Positions 1 through 8,374 of a DNA stretch of 64,000 nt are shown here, in pieces. Every line of letters starts with the position of its first letter. The stretch's first letter is position 1. The notes beneath the pieces are model-generated. The model did no database searches and was not told the DNA's origin. It was given only the letters and a program-made list of their open reading frames with translations. The DNA is from Acidimicrobiales bacterium. GTDB taxonomy: Bacteria; Actinomycetota; Acidimicrobiia; Acidimicrobiales; SHLQ01. The translations under genes and the position numbers were made by a program. The stretch is taken from positions 62,001-126,000 of the forward strand of contig JAHDCX010000011.1 of NCBI GenBank assembly GCA_020629635.1, in the 5' to 3' direction.

Positions 1-669
1 CGAACCGAGCGCTTCGACCGCCTTGTCGTGTGCGGTGGCGATGACCGGCAGACCTTCTGGCAAGCCGAGTTGAGTCGACGCGGCCGAACTGAGCTTGCCG
101 ACAACGTCGCCGGGTCGCACGAGGTCGAAGACCTGGTCGCGGGTGAGACGGCTGGTCTCCCATGCGGCCGGGTCGTCGGACCAGTCGAGGGTGTGATCGT
201 CGATCGGCCACCAGCCGATGAGGTTGGCGCACGTGTCGACACGCTGGCCGGTCATTCGGTAGCCGATATACCCCGAAGTGGTGGTGACGTGGGCGACCTC
301 GCCGTACTGGTCCTCGTGGGCGTGCGGGTGGTCGAGGCGTTCGTCCATCCAGTTGATGACCGGATGAGCGAGCGTGCCATCCGGGCGGAGCAGCACTCGA
401 CAGCACCGGATGACGCAGATGCCCATGGCGGCGATGTCGTCGAGATGATGTCCGGCAGCGGTGAACTGGGCGGCGGCCTTCTGCGACGCGGCGACGGTGG
501 CATCCCAGAGGTCGTCGTCGGGATGAATGGCCCGGTTGGACGCCGGGATCTCGAGGGGGCGTAGTGGGTGGTGTCCTTCTGCGACGACCGCGCCCGACTC
601 GGCGAAGATCAACACCTTGGCTGACTGGGTGCCGACGTCGACGCCGACGACGAAGCGCTCGCTGGTCAT
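1..669 (-). CDS. FGGY-family carbohydrate kinase, N-terminal part
   Basis: The gene runs leftward off the window edge; 223 codons are visible. The product opens with the FGGY phosphate-binding signature (VGVDVGTQSAKV, residues about 8-19), and the last visible residues (VIATAHDKAVEALG) match the middle of the FGGY_N domain. The family phosphorylates sugars or polyols such as xylulose, glycerol or gluconate with ATP in the cytoplasm; the C-terminal domain is missing, so the substrate cannot be named. The ATG at 669 has no ribosome binding site. A TAGCTT hexamer ends 8 nt before it, which fits a leaderless transcript. It is divergent from the BNR protein gene. Confidence 0.9.
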   Translation of the reverse strand, partial: MTSERFVVGVDVGTQSAKVLIFAESGAVVAEGHHPLRPLEIPASNRAIHPDDDLWDATVAASQKAAAQFTAAGHHLDDIAAMGICVIRCCRVLLRPDGTLAHPVINWMDERLDHPHAHEDQYGEVAHVTTTSGYIGYRMTGQRVDTCANLIGWWPIDDHTLDWSDDPAAWETSRLTRDQVFDLVRPGDVVGKLSSAASTQLGLPEGLPVIATAHDKAVEALGS

Positions 670-760
670 GGCCGAGCAAGCTAGCGCCCGCCGAGGCTGA
701 CTACCGTGGCGGCCAACGGTGCAGCCACCGAGCAGACACCCCGACCGAGGCGGAGCGGCC

Positions 761-3700
761 ATGAGCAACGAGTCCACCCCCGACCCCTTCACCCGAGCGC
801 TGTCCGGTCTCGGGTTCCGGGCGATCGGCCCAGCCGTGCGCGGCGGGCGCATCAGCGACATCGCCGTGCATCCGTATCGTTCGTCGACGTGGTACGTGGC
901 CGCCGGATCGGGCGGCGTGTGGAAGACCACCAACGCCGGCACGACGTGGACCCCCGTCTTCGATCACGAGGGGTCGTTCTCGATTGGCTGCCTGGCGATC
1001 GATCCAACCAACCCGGAGCGGATCTGGGTGGGCACTGGCGAGGCGGTCAGCGGACGCCACGTCGCCTGGGGCGACGGCATCTACCTGAGCGAAGACGGCG
1101 GTGCGTCATGGACCCGCAAGGGGCTCGAAGCAAGCGAGCACATCGCCCGGATCCTCGTCGACCCCCGCGACAGAAACGTCGTGCACGTCGCCGCCGAGGG
1201 CCCCCTGTGGTCGACGGGCGGCGATCGGGGCGTGTTCACCACCCGCAACGGCGGCGACACCTGGGAGCAGAGTCTCGAGATCGACGCCAATACTGGCGTG
1301 ACGTCACTCGAGTTCGCCCCCGACGACTGCGACACGTTGTATGCGGCGACCTATCAGCGGCGGCGCAGCGTGGCCTCGTTCGTCGGCGGCGGACCGGGCT
1401 CGGGCATCCACGTCTCGACCGATGGCGGCGCCACGTGGACCAAAGCGACCGACGGCCTGCCCGGCGGTGAGATGGGCAAGATCGGTCTGGCGACGACCGC
1501 AGCCGATCCCGACATCGTGTACGCCACGATCGAAACCGGAGACCCCAAGACCAAGGGCTGCTACAGGTCAACCAACCGCGGCCGCACGTGGGAACGCCGA
1601 AGCGACTACATCTCCGGTGGCACCGGACCGCACTACTACCAGGAGATCTTCGCCTCACCGCACAACGTCGACAAGGTGTATCAGGTCGACGTGTTCCTGC
1701 ACGTCACGATCGACGGGGGCGCCACCTTCCGGCCCGCCGAACGCCTGAAGAACAAGCACGCCGACAACCACGTCGTGTGGATCGATCCGGAAGATCCGAA
1801 CCATCTCCTCGTCGGGTGCGACGCCGGGTTGTACGAGACGTTCGACGACTGCGTGACCTTCCGGCATTTCCCGAACCTGCCGATCTCGCAGTTCTATCGA
1901 ATCGCTGTGGACGACGGCGTCCCGTTCACGACGGTGCTCGCCGGCGCACAGGACCTCGGCACCCTCGCCGGACCGACCCGCACCACCCACGTCGACGGGG
2001 TGCGCGACGAGGACTGGTGGGTGCCGCTCGGTGCCGACGGCTACCAGGCCGCGTTCGACCCGTACGACCCCGACATCAGCTACGTCGAATGGCAGGTGGG
2101 CAACATCTTGCGCCACGATCGGCGCACCGGGGAGAAGACCGACATCCAACCCGTGACCCCCGCCGGCGATCCACTCGACCGGTTCAACTGGGACACGCCG
2201 ATCGTGGTGAGCCCGCATCGCGAGGGCCGCATCTACGTGGCGTCGCAACGGGTGTGGCGCAGCGACGACCGGGGCGACTCGTGGACGCCGATCAGCGGCG
2301 ACCTGACGTCGGACACCCGCCGTCGCGAGATGCCCGTGGGCGAGAAGGTGTGGAGCGTCGACGCGATCGTCGATCTGATGGCGATGTCGTGGTGGGCGAC
2401 GATCACGTGCCTGAGCGAGTCGCCCGTGACCGAAGGCGTGCTCTACGCCGCGACCGACGACGGCCGGGCGTCGGTGAGCACCGACGGCGGCGACTCGTGG
2501 GCACGCTCGGGGGACTTTCCAGGCCTGCCGGCCGACGCGTTCTTCAACGACATCGAGGCGTGCCGTCACCGAGGCGACGCCGTGTTTGCCGCAGCCGATG
2601 ATCACAAGAACGGCGACTACACGCCGTACCTGTTCGAGTCGACCGATCACGGCGAGACGTGGCAGTCGATCCGCGGCGACCTGCCCGACGGAATGATCAT
2701 TTGGCAGATCGAACAGGACCGCCTCGACCCGGACCTGTTGTTCATCGCCGCAGAGAATGGCCTGTGGGCGTCACCGGATCGTGGCGAGCACTGGCACCAG
2801 CTGGGCAAGGGGCCCGACGGTGGCGGCAAGGGGTCGACCATCCCGATGATCTCGATGCGCGACCTCGTCCTCCAGAGGCGCGACGACGATCTCGTGGCCG
2901 CGTCGTTCGGCCGGGGTATCTACGTGCTCGACGACTACTCGCCGCTTCGTGGCCTCAACGCGAATGCCCTCGCGGCGCCCGGCACGCTCTTTCCGGTCCG
3001 GGCCGCATGGCGCTACGTGCCCGAGCTGCGGTCGCAAGCCGCCGGGCAGCCGACGTTGGGTTCGACTGCGTGGCGCTGCGACAACCCCGCCTTCGGTGCG
3101 GTGGTGACCTATCACCTCGCCGAGGACGTCGTGTCGGCGAAGGGTGCGCGCATTGCCGCCGAGAAGGGGCTCGACGGCAACGTCCCCTACCCCGGCAACG
3201 ACGCCCTGCTCGAGGAGCATCTGGAGAGCGAGCCCGCGGTGCGCCTCGTCATCCGTGCCGCCGACGGCGCGCTCGTGCGGATGGTGGACGGGCCAGCGAC
3301 TGCGGGGCTGCATCGTGTGGCCTGGGACCTGCGTGGCCCCGCGCCAGACCCGGTGCGGTTGACCAAACCCGAGTTTCCCGAGCCGTGGGCGAGTGAACCT
3401 CGCGGACCGCTGATGCCGGCGGGCGACTACACCGTCGAGCTCGCGGTGGTCCGCGACGGCGGCGCGGTCGAGGTTCTGGCCGGACCGGAGCCGATCGAGG
3501 TGGTCGACGTGCCCGGCGTCGGTGCGGGCGACCCCGACTTCGCTACAGCAACAGCTGCGATCGTCCGACAGGTCTCCGGAGCCGTTGAGGACGTGAAGGC
3601 GGCTCGATCACGGATCGAACATCTGCGTGTCGCGATCGCCGCGGCCGACGACGGTGATGGCGTTCTCCGGGGTCGCCTGGACGCAGTGTCACGCCAGATC

Positions 3701-3964
3701 GAGTCCGTGGCCGCCGAGTTGCTTGGCGACCCGGTGAACCTCGCGCTCGAAGAGCCGACGCAATCCATCTCTGGTCTGGTCGGGCGGGTCGCCTGGTTCG
3801 ACTGGTCGACCACTGCCTCACCGACCACGACGCAACGTGACGCCATCGAGCGTGGTCAGGCCGAATTCGAGCCCGTCAGCGCCGAGCTGACCGCCACCCT
3901 CGCCGACCTCGCTGCGCTCACCGCCGACATCGACGCCGCCGGCGGGCCCTGGACGCCCCGCTAG
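761..3964 (+). CDS. large BNR/Asp-box beta-propeller protein (VPS10/sortilin-like)
   Basis: The protein has 1,067 residues. At least nine Asp boxes (S/T-x-D-x-G-x-T/S-W) are visible at about residues 55, 110, 160, 220, 272, 502, 573, 627 and 672, so it should fold as one or two multi-bladed beta-propellers. The opening (FRAIGPAVRGGRISDIAVHP) is typical of the actinobacterial glycosyl-hydrolase-like VPS10/BNR proteins. The C-terminal third (from about residue 730) looks like the beta-sandwich plus helical tail of that family. I chose ATG 761 because GGAG lies 6 nt upstream; an in-frame TTG at 719 is possible. No signal peptide is visible from either start, although many relatives are exported. 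A possible -10 (TACCGT) is at 702-707. Enzymatic activity is not established. Confidence 0.85.
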   Translation: MSNESTPDPFTRALSGLGFRAIGPAVRGGRISDIAVHPYRSSTWYVAAGSGGVWKTTNAGTTWTPVFDHEGSFSIGCLAIDPTNPERIWVGTGEAVSGRHVAWGDGIYLSEDGGASWTRKGLEASEHIARILVDPRDRNVVHVAAEGPLWSTGGDRGVFTTRNGGDTWEQSLEIDANTGVTSLEFAPDDCDTLYAATYQRRRSVASFVGGGPGSGIHVSTDGGATWTKATDGLPGGEMGKIGLATTAADPDIVYATIETGDPKTKGCYRSTNRGRTWERRSDYISGGTGPHYYQEIFASPHNVDKVYQVDVFLHVTIDGGATFRPAERLKNKHADNHVVWIDPEDPNHLLVGCDAGLYETFDDCVTFRHFPNLPISQFYRIAVDDGVPFTTVLAGAQDLGTLAGPTRTTHVDGVRDEDWWVPLGADGYQAAFDPYDPDISYVEWQVGNILRHDRRTGEKTDIQPVTPAGDPLDRFNWDTPIVVSPHREGRIYVASQRVWRSDDRGDSWTPISGDLTSDTRRREMPVGEKVWSVDAIVDLMAMSWWATITCLSESPVTEGVLYAATDDGRASVSTDGGDSWARSGDFPGLPADAFFNDIEACRHRGDAVFAAADDHKNGDYTPYLFESTDHGETWQSIRGDLPDGMIIWQIEQDRLDPDLLFIAAENGLWASPDRGEHWHQLGKGPDGGGKGSTIPMISMRDLVLQRRDDDLVAASFGRGIYVLDDYSPLRGLNANALAAPGTLFPVRAAWRYVPELRSQAAGQPTLGSTAWRCDNPAFGAVVTYHLAEDVVSAKGARIAAEKGLDGNVPYPGNDALLEEHLESEPAVRLVIRAADGALVRMVDGPATAGLHRVAWDLRGPAPDPVRLTKPEFPEPWASEPRGPLMPAGDYTVELAVVRDGGAVEVLAGPEPIEVVDVPGVGAGDPDFATATAAIVRQVSGAVEDVKAARSRIEHLRVAIAAADDGDGVLRGRLDAVSRQIESVAAELLGDPVNLALEEPTQSISGLVGRVAWFDWSTTASPTTTQRDAIERGQAEFEPVSAELTATLADLAALTADIDAAGGPWTPR

Positions 3965-4028
3965 GGGCGCCGAAGAGCAGGGACGCCCCGCTAGGGGCGC
4001 CAGAGAGCAGGGACGCCTCGGTAGGGGT
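3951..4028. repeat. 2.6 copies of a 30-bp tandem repeat with hairpins between convergent genes
   Basis: Units start at 3951, 3981 and 4011. The first two are nearly identical; the third is diverged and shortened. Each full unit contains CGCCCC-GCTA-GGGGCG, a 6-bp stem with a 4-nt loop (3954-3969 and 3984-3999). The TAG stop of the BNR gene lies in the first loop, and the last unit reaches the stop of the convergent FAD-oxidase gene. The hairpins could end transcription in both directions, but no T-tract follows. Confidence 0.75.
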
Positions 4029-5494
4029 CAGTCCTCGTCGACGGGGTAGATGCAGCCGAGGTTCATGATGCCGTTGGGGTCGAACTCTCGCTTGAGGCCT
4101 TCCATCAGGCGGTAGGCGGTGCCGTGCTCTTCGGCGGTCCAGGGGGCGCGGTACTTGCCGATGCCGTGGTGGTGACACATCGAACCGCCGGCCTTCAGTG
4201 CTTCTTCGACGAAGATGGCGTTGAGTGGGATGTGGTACTTCTCCCGCTCCTCCTCGATCGTGCAGTCGACGACGTTGTAGTCGTACACGAAGTACATGTT
4301 CGTGCCGGTCTGGTAGCTGTGCGACGAGTGCCCGCCGAGCATCGTGATGTCGGCGACATGGGGGAACTCCTCACGCACCCGGCGGATGCCGTTCTCGTAG
4401 ATCTCGTTGATGACCGACCAGTTGCCCGACACCTCGGTCGTGTACCCCATGCGCATGTTCTCGCGGATGAACTCGCGTTCCTCGACGAGCTTTTCCGGGC
4501 CCCAGTTGAGGTGCTCAAACCATTCCTTGATGATCGCCGTGTCGACTGGCGTGACCTCGGGGCGGGCGTTGACGATCCCGGCGATGCCATCGGCCGTCGC
4601 TCGCGACACGCCTTCGGGTCCTTCGGTGGTGAAGATCATCACGCACTGCTCAGGTGCGAACGCGTCGAAGCCATGTTGCGCGCCGTCTTCGGCGTCGTAC
4701 AGGCGGGCGACCGAAGGCTTGTAGCCCGCAGCCATGACGTCTCGCAGGATCTCGAAGCCCGGCTTCATCTCGTCGAGCCGCCAACCCAGGTAGTGGTTGT
4801 GGTCGGGGTAGAACGGGAAGAGCTTCACCGTGACCTCGGTGATGTAACAGAGGGCGCCTTCGTTCCCGATGATGATGTGGCGAATGTCGGGGCCACCAGC
4901 TCGGCGGGGCACGTCCTTGATGCGCACGACCTCGCCAGAAGGCAGCACCGCTTCGAGACCCATCACCATGTCTTCGATGCCGCCGTAGAGGGTCGAGAAC
5001 TGTCCGATCGAACGGGTGGCAACGAGCCCGCCGTACATGGCGATCGGCTTCGACTGGGGCGAATGCCCGGTGGTGAGACCGAGCGGGCGCAGCTGATCTT
5101 CGAGGTCCTGGAGCTTCACGCCGCACTGGACGGTGGCCTGCATGTCGAACTCGTCGATCGACACGATGCCGCTCATCGCCTTGCCGTCGATCACGATCGA
5201 GTTCTCGGCGATCGTCTCGAGGCCTCCCTCGGTTGCCGTGCCACCGGTCTTGGGCACGACGTTGATGAGGTGCTCGTCGCAGAAGGCGAGCGTCTTCGAC
5301 ACGTCGTCGGCGCTCTCCACGCGCACGACGGCGGCCGGGGTCGGCAGGTTGTAGATGCCGAAGATGTCTTCGAGCTTGCGATACCGGTCGAGGCTGTTCT
5401 CCTTGAGAACCTGCTCGTCAGTGTCGACCTTGTCGGCGCCGAGCAGGGCGACAAGCCCGTCGACGATCGCTTCTCGGCTGATGGTGGCGGCCAT
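4028..5494 (-). CDS. FAD-binding oxidase, AGPS/glycolate-oxidase (VAO) type
   Basis: A 488-residue flavoprotein of the vanillyl-alcohol-oxidase/PCMH family. The FAD-binding part spans about residues 53-230 and includes the pyrophosphate loop VVPKTGGTATEGG (79-91). The C-terminal FAD-oxidase domain ends with SMCHHHGIGKYR (438-449), which matches the triple-His motif of alkyldihydroxyacetonephosphate synthase-like proteins. It probably oxidises a hydroxy-acid or a phenolic or lipid-linked alcohol; the substrate is unknown. ATG 5494 was chosen over the longer reading because AGGAG sits 5 nt before it. It is the last gene of a leftward operon with the SDR (37-nt gap) and the VOC protein. Confidence 0.85.
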   Translation of the reverse strand: MAATISREAIVDGLVALLGADKVDTDEQVLKENSLDRYRKLEDIFGIYNLPTPAAVVRVESADDVSKTLAFCDEHLINVVPKTGGTATEGGLETIAENSIVIDGKAMSGIVSIDEFDMQATVQCGVKLQDLEDQLRPLGLTTGHSPQSKPIAMYGGLVATRSIGQFSTLYGGIEDMVMGLEAVLPSGEVVRIKDVPRRAGGPDIRHIIIGNEGALCYITEVTVKLFPFYPDHNHYLGWRLDEMKPGFEILRDVMAAGYKPSVARLYDAEDGAQHGFDAFAPEQCVMIFTTEGPEGVSRATADGIAGIVNARPEVTPVDTAIIKEWFEHLNWGPEKLVEEREFIRENMRMGYTTEVSGNWSVINEIYENGIRRVREEFPHVADITMLGGHSSHSYQTGTNMYFVYDYNVVDCTIEEEREKYHIPLNAIFVEEALKAGGSMCHHHGIGKYRAPWTAEEHGTAYRLMEGLKREFDPNGIMNLGCIYPVDED

Positions 5495-5531
5495 GGTGGC
5501 TCCTGGGTTCGGGTATCGAATTGGGTTGGGG

Positions 5532-6320
5532 TCAGCGCACGAGGTAGCCGCCGTCAACGGCGAGCACGTGGCCATTCACGTAGTTGGCGGCGCGGCTGGC
5601 AAGGAACACGCAGGCGCCCATGAGGTCTTGGACCTGCCCCCACTCCCCTGCCGGGATGTGGTCGAGCACGGTCTGGTTGGTGACCGGGTTGGCCCGGGTC
5701 TCGGTGGTGAGCTCGGTGGCGAAGTAGCCGGGCGCGATCCCGTTGACCTGCGCGCCGAACGGGCCGAGCTCATCCGCGTAGGCCTTCGTGAGCCCGGCGA
5801 TGCCGTGCTTGGTCGCCGCATACGCGGGCGAGCGTTGGCCGCCGAGGAACGAGAACATCGAACAGACGTTGATGATCTTGCCCGAGCCCTGCTCGATGAA
5901 GATCTTCGAGACTTCGTGGCTCATTTCGAACGCCGCGGTGAGGTTGACCGCAACCATCGGATCCCACTTGGACCGGTCGAACTCGCGCACGTCGTCGACG
6001 TTGATGCCGATGCCCGCGTTGTTGACCACGATGTCGACACCGCCGAGTGCGTCCACGCATCCCTGCACGACCTCGGCCGGAACACCCGCTTGGGTCAGAT
6101 CGGCCGTCACGATCTCGCAGCGACGACCTTCGGCTTCGATCATCGGCGCAGTCGTGCCGTCGTCGGCGGCAACGGTCGGGATGAACACGTCGGCGCCCGC
6201 CTTGGCGAGTGCCACGGCGTACGCCTGCCCGAGGCCACGATTGCCTCCGGTCACGATCGCCCGCCTACCGGCGAGCGAGAAGAAGTCGAGCGAGAAATCG
6301 GCGATCGGCCGGTTGGTCAC
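5532..6320 (-). CDS. SDR-family oxidoreductase (KduD-like)
   Basis: A 262-residue classical short-chain dehydrogenase. The Rossmann motif TGGNRGLG is at residues 24-31, NNAG follows in the middle, and the catalytic Tyr-Lys pair is in YAATK. The C-terminal VDGGYLV is typical. The sequence resembles 2-dehydro-3-deoxy-D-gluconate 5-dehydrogenase (KduD) and related sugar or polyol dehydrogenases, but specificity cannot be read from sequence. The GTG at 6320 gives the normal family length; an upstream extension is Arg/Cys-rich and unlikely. It lies between the VOC gene (47-nt gap) and the FAD oxidase, so the operon may carry out a short catabolic oxidation route. Confidence 0.88.
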   Translation of the reverse strand: MTNRPIADFSLDFFSLAGRRAIVTGGNRGLGQAYAVALAKAGADVFIPTVAADDGTTAPMIEAEGRRCEIVTADLTQAGVPAEVVQGCVDALGGVDIVVNNAGIGINVDDVREFDRSKWDPMVAVNLTAAFEMSHEVSKIFIEQGSGKIINVCSMFSFLGGQRSPAYAATKHGIAGLTKAYADELGPFGAQVNGIAPGYFATELTTETRANPVTNQTVLDHIPAGEWGQVQDLMGACVFLASRAANYVNGHVLAVDGGYLVR

Positions 6321-6367
6321 GGCGCAGACGGTACTACCGGCGCGCACCGACCGCGCGGCGCACGACG

Positions 6368-6832
6368 TCACCGGGTATCGGTCGTGCCAAACCCATCTCG
6401 TTCGGCCCGGCTCTCGGCCGTATCGAGCTCTTGGAAGAGCGTCAGCTGAAGACCAGCTGGAGCATCCAGTCTCGAGTTCAGCGATCGCCACGGCGTGACC
6501 GTCGGCTCGGCGACAACCACCGCACCCGAGCTTCGGAGCCGATCCGTTGCGGATCGGGTGTCGTCGACCTCGAACGCCACCCGAAGCCGCACGCTCTCGT
6601 GACCGCCGGCTTCGACGGCGTCGATCATTCGTTTCTGTGCAGGATTCGCGAGCTCGAGCGTGGCTCGGCCCGCGTCGAAGATCACGACTCGGGCGTCCCC
6701 CTCGCCTTCGAACGCCGCGAGTTCGGACAGCCCGAGCGCCTCACGGTAGAAGCGGACCGCCTCGTCGAAGTCGTCTGCTTCGACGACGAGTCGGAGCTGT
6801 CGGACGGCGTTTGCTTCGGAATTGGGTTCCAC
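6368..6832 (-). CDS. VOC (glyoxalase/bleomycin-resistance fold) family protein
   Basis: A 154-residue protein with the paired beta-alpha-beta-beta-beta layout of the vicinal-oxygen-chelate superfamily. The first module is RQLRLVVEADDFDEAVRFY through ATLELANP; the second starts at VRLRVAFEVDDTRSATDRL and ends in LQLTLFQEL. Metal ligands are not clear, so it may be a glyoxalase, an isomerase or a binding protein. It starts at GTG 6832, with TACGGT ending 7 nt upstream, a leaderless pattern. It heads the leftward operon with the SDR and FAD oxidase and is divergent from the HemD-like regulator. Confidence 0.8.
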   Translation of the reverse strand: MEPNSEANAVRQLRLVVEADDFDEAVRFYREALGLSELAAFEGEGDARVVIFDAGRATLELANPAQKRMIDAVEAGGHESVRLRVAFEVDDTRSATDRLRSSGAVVVAEPTVTPWRSLNSRLDAPAGLQLTLFQELDTAESRAERDGFGTTDTR

Positions 6833-6919
6833 CCGACCAACCGTATGGCGCCGCCAGCAAACCTGCAGACGTCACACTCGCGACATCGCGACGAAACATC
6901 TCCTCGTCATGATCACCGC

Positions 6920-7681
6920 ATGGCTGCTCCTCTTCAGGGTTTCTCGATCGGTGTCGCGTCCCGGCTCGGTGCCGGAGAACAACTCCGCCTACTGACAGCG
7001 CTCGGGGCGACCAGCCTCCACGGGCCGATGTTCGATGGCCGGTCGCTCCTCGCTGAGGGGGCCCGAGTCGCCGCCTATCGCCGGTGGCTCCTCGGGCCGC
7101 GGTCGTCCGCAGCTCGGGGCTTGGTGACTGCGCTGGCAGAGGACCGTCTCGACGCGCTGGTCTTCTCGACCGAGGAGGATGTGTGGGGGCTGCTCGCGAT
7201 CGCGGAGCGGATGGAGCTGCTGGATCGGACGCATCGCATGACCCAGAGCACGGTGCGGCTCTTCTGCCTCGATGCGAGCATCGCCGAAGCCGTCGACGCC
7301 GCAGGATTCGGGGTTGCGGCGTTTCCGAACACTCCACGTGTCCCCGATCTCGTCGACCTGATCTCGGCCCAGCTCGAGCGCTCGGCCACCCACGTCCAAG
7401 CCGGCGACCTGTCGGTCGCGCTTCGGGGTCGGGAGCTTCGACTCGGCGCCGACGACCCGGAGCTCCTCAGCCGGAAGGAGCGGCGCCTGCTGGCCATACT
7501 CGCCAGTCGCCCGGGGGCGATCTTCCCAATCCATCGACTCGCCGCAGCGGTCTTCGCCGAGGGTCGCGACGATCAGGCCGTCGCCGCGACCATCGCTCGG
7601 TTGCGTCATCGGTTCGGCGAGTCTGCGGATGCGATCGAAGGCGTGGTGCGCGGCGGCTATCGACTGGTACCGGCTGCCTGA
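6920..7681 (+). CDS. HemD-like domain fused to winged-helix regulator (NnaR type)
   Basis: A 253-residue protein. Residues 1-165 resemble the uroporphyrinogen-III synthase (HemD) fold. Residues about 175-253 form an OmpR/PhoB-type winged helix (LLSRKERRLLAILASRPGAI, AVAATIARLRHRFG, VVRGGYRL). In actinobacteria this architecture is known from regulators of nitrate/nitrite assimilation such as NnaR, where the HemD part is a sensor rather than an enzyme. No nitrate genes are nearby, so the target is unknown; the divergent VOC-SDR-oxidase operon is a candidate. ATG 6920 gives the family length but has no clear ribosome binding site. Confidence 0.72.
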   Translation: MAAPLQGFSIGVASRLGAGEQLRLLTALGATSLHGPMFDGRSLLAEGARVAAYRRWLLGPRSSAARGLVTALAEDRLDALVFSTEEDVWGLLAIAERMELLDRTHRMTQSTVRLFCLDASIAEAVDAAGFGVAAFPNTPRVPDLVDLISAQLERSATHVQAGDLSVALRGRELRLGADDPELLSRKERRLLAILASRPGAIFPIHRLAAAVFAEGRDDQAVAATIARLRHRFGESADAIEGVVRGGYRLVPAA

Positions 7682-7735
7682 GCTGCGGTTCTCCCAGCTG
7701 TCGAACACGGCGCGGCCGACAGTAGCTTGCGGCCC

Positions 7736-8374
7736 ATGGGCTCCGAGATCGACGACTACTTCGAGACGATCGACTCGTGGCGAGATGAGGCTGCGGCACT
7801 TCGCTCCGTTCTCCAAGCGACACCGCTCGTCGAGGACTGGAAGTGGAACCAACCCTGCTACACGCACGAGGGCAAGAACGTCGCCATGATTGCGCCCTTT
7901 GCGAAGTACTGCTCGTTGTCGTTCTTCGCCGGGGTACTCCTCGCCGACCCCGATGGGCTGCTCATCACGCCGGGCAAGGACTCGCAGAGCGCTCGCCAGT
8001 TGCGCTTCACCTCGGTCGATGCGATCGAGGCGCGCAAAGAGGCAATCGTCGCGTTCGTCGCCGAGGCGATCCGCCATGTCGATGAGGGGACCAAGGTCGA
8101 CTTCTCGGCCAAAGACGAGCTCGAGTTGCCCGTCGAGCTGATCGACCGGTTCGCTGATGTCGACGGGCTCGAAGCCGCCTTCCAGGCCCTGACGCCGGGC
8201 CGTCAGCGAGGCTTCGTGCTGCACATCTCCGGTGCGAAGCAGTCGACGACCCGGGCCAAGCGCGTCGAATCACACCTCGATCGCATCCTCGCCGGCAAGG
8301 GCATCCACGACTGCATCTGTGGCAAGTCGGCCCGACTGCCCCGATGCGACGGCTCCCACAGCCAGACGAGCTAG
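7736..8374 (+). CDS. DUF1801 / YdeI-OmdA protein with C-terminal CDGSH iron-sulfur motif
   Basis: A 212-residue protein with three parts: a DUF1801 (YdhG-like) domain at about 1-115, a YdeI/OmdA helical segment at about 130-190, and a short tail matching the CDGSH 2Fe-2S consensus exactly. The tail is C193-I-C195-G-K-S-A-R-L-P-R-C204-D-G-S-H208, i.e. C-x-C-x2-S-x3-P-x-C-D-G-S-H. Three Cys and one His would bind the cluster. The biochemical role of YdeI-type proteins is poorly defined. ATG 7736 is preceded by TAGCTT at 7 nt, a leaderless pattern. The stop overlaps the convergent giant surface-protein gene by 4 nt. Confidence 0.82.
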   Translation: MGSEIDDYFETIDSWRDEAAALRSVLQATPLVEDWKWNQPCYTHEGKNVAMIAPFAKYCSLSFFAGVLLADPDGLLITPGKDSQSARQLRFTSVDAIEARKEAIVAFVAEAIRHVDEGTKVDFSAKDELELPVELIDRFADVDGLEAAFQALTPGRQRGFVLHISGAKQSTTRAKRVESHLDRILAGKGIHDCICGKSARLPRCDGSHSQTS

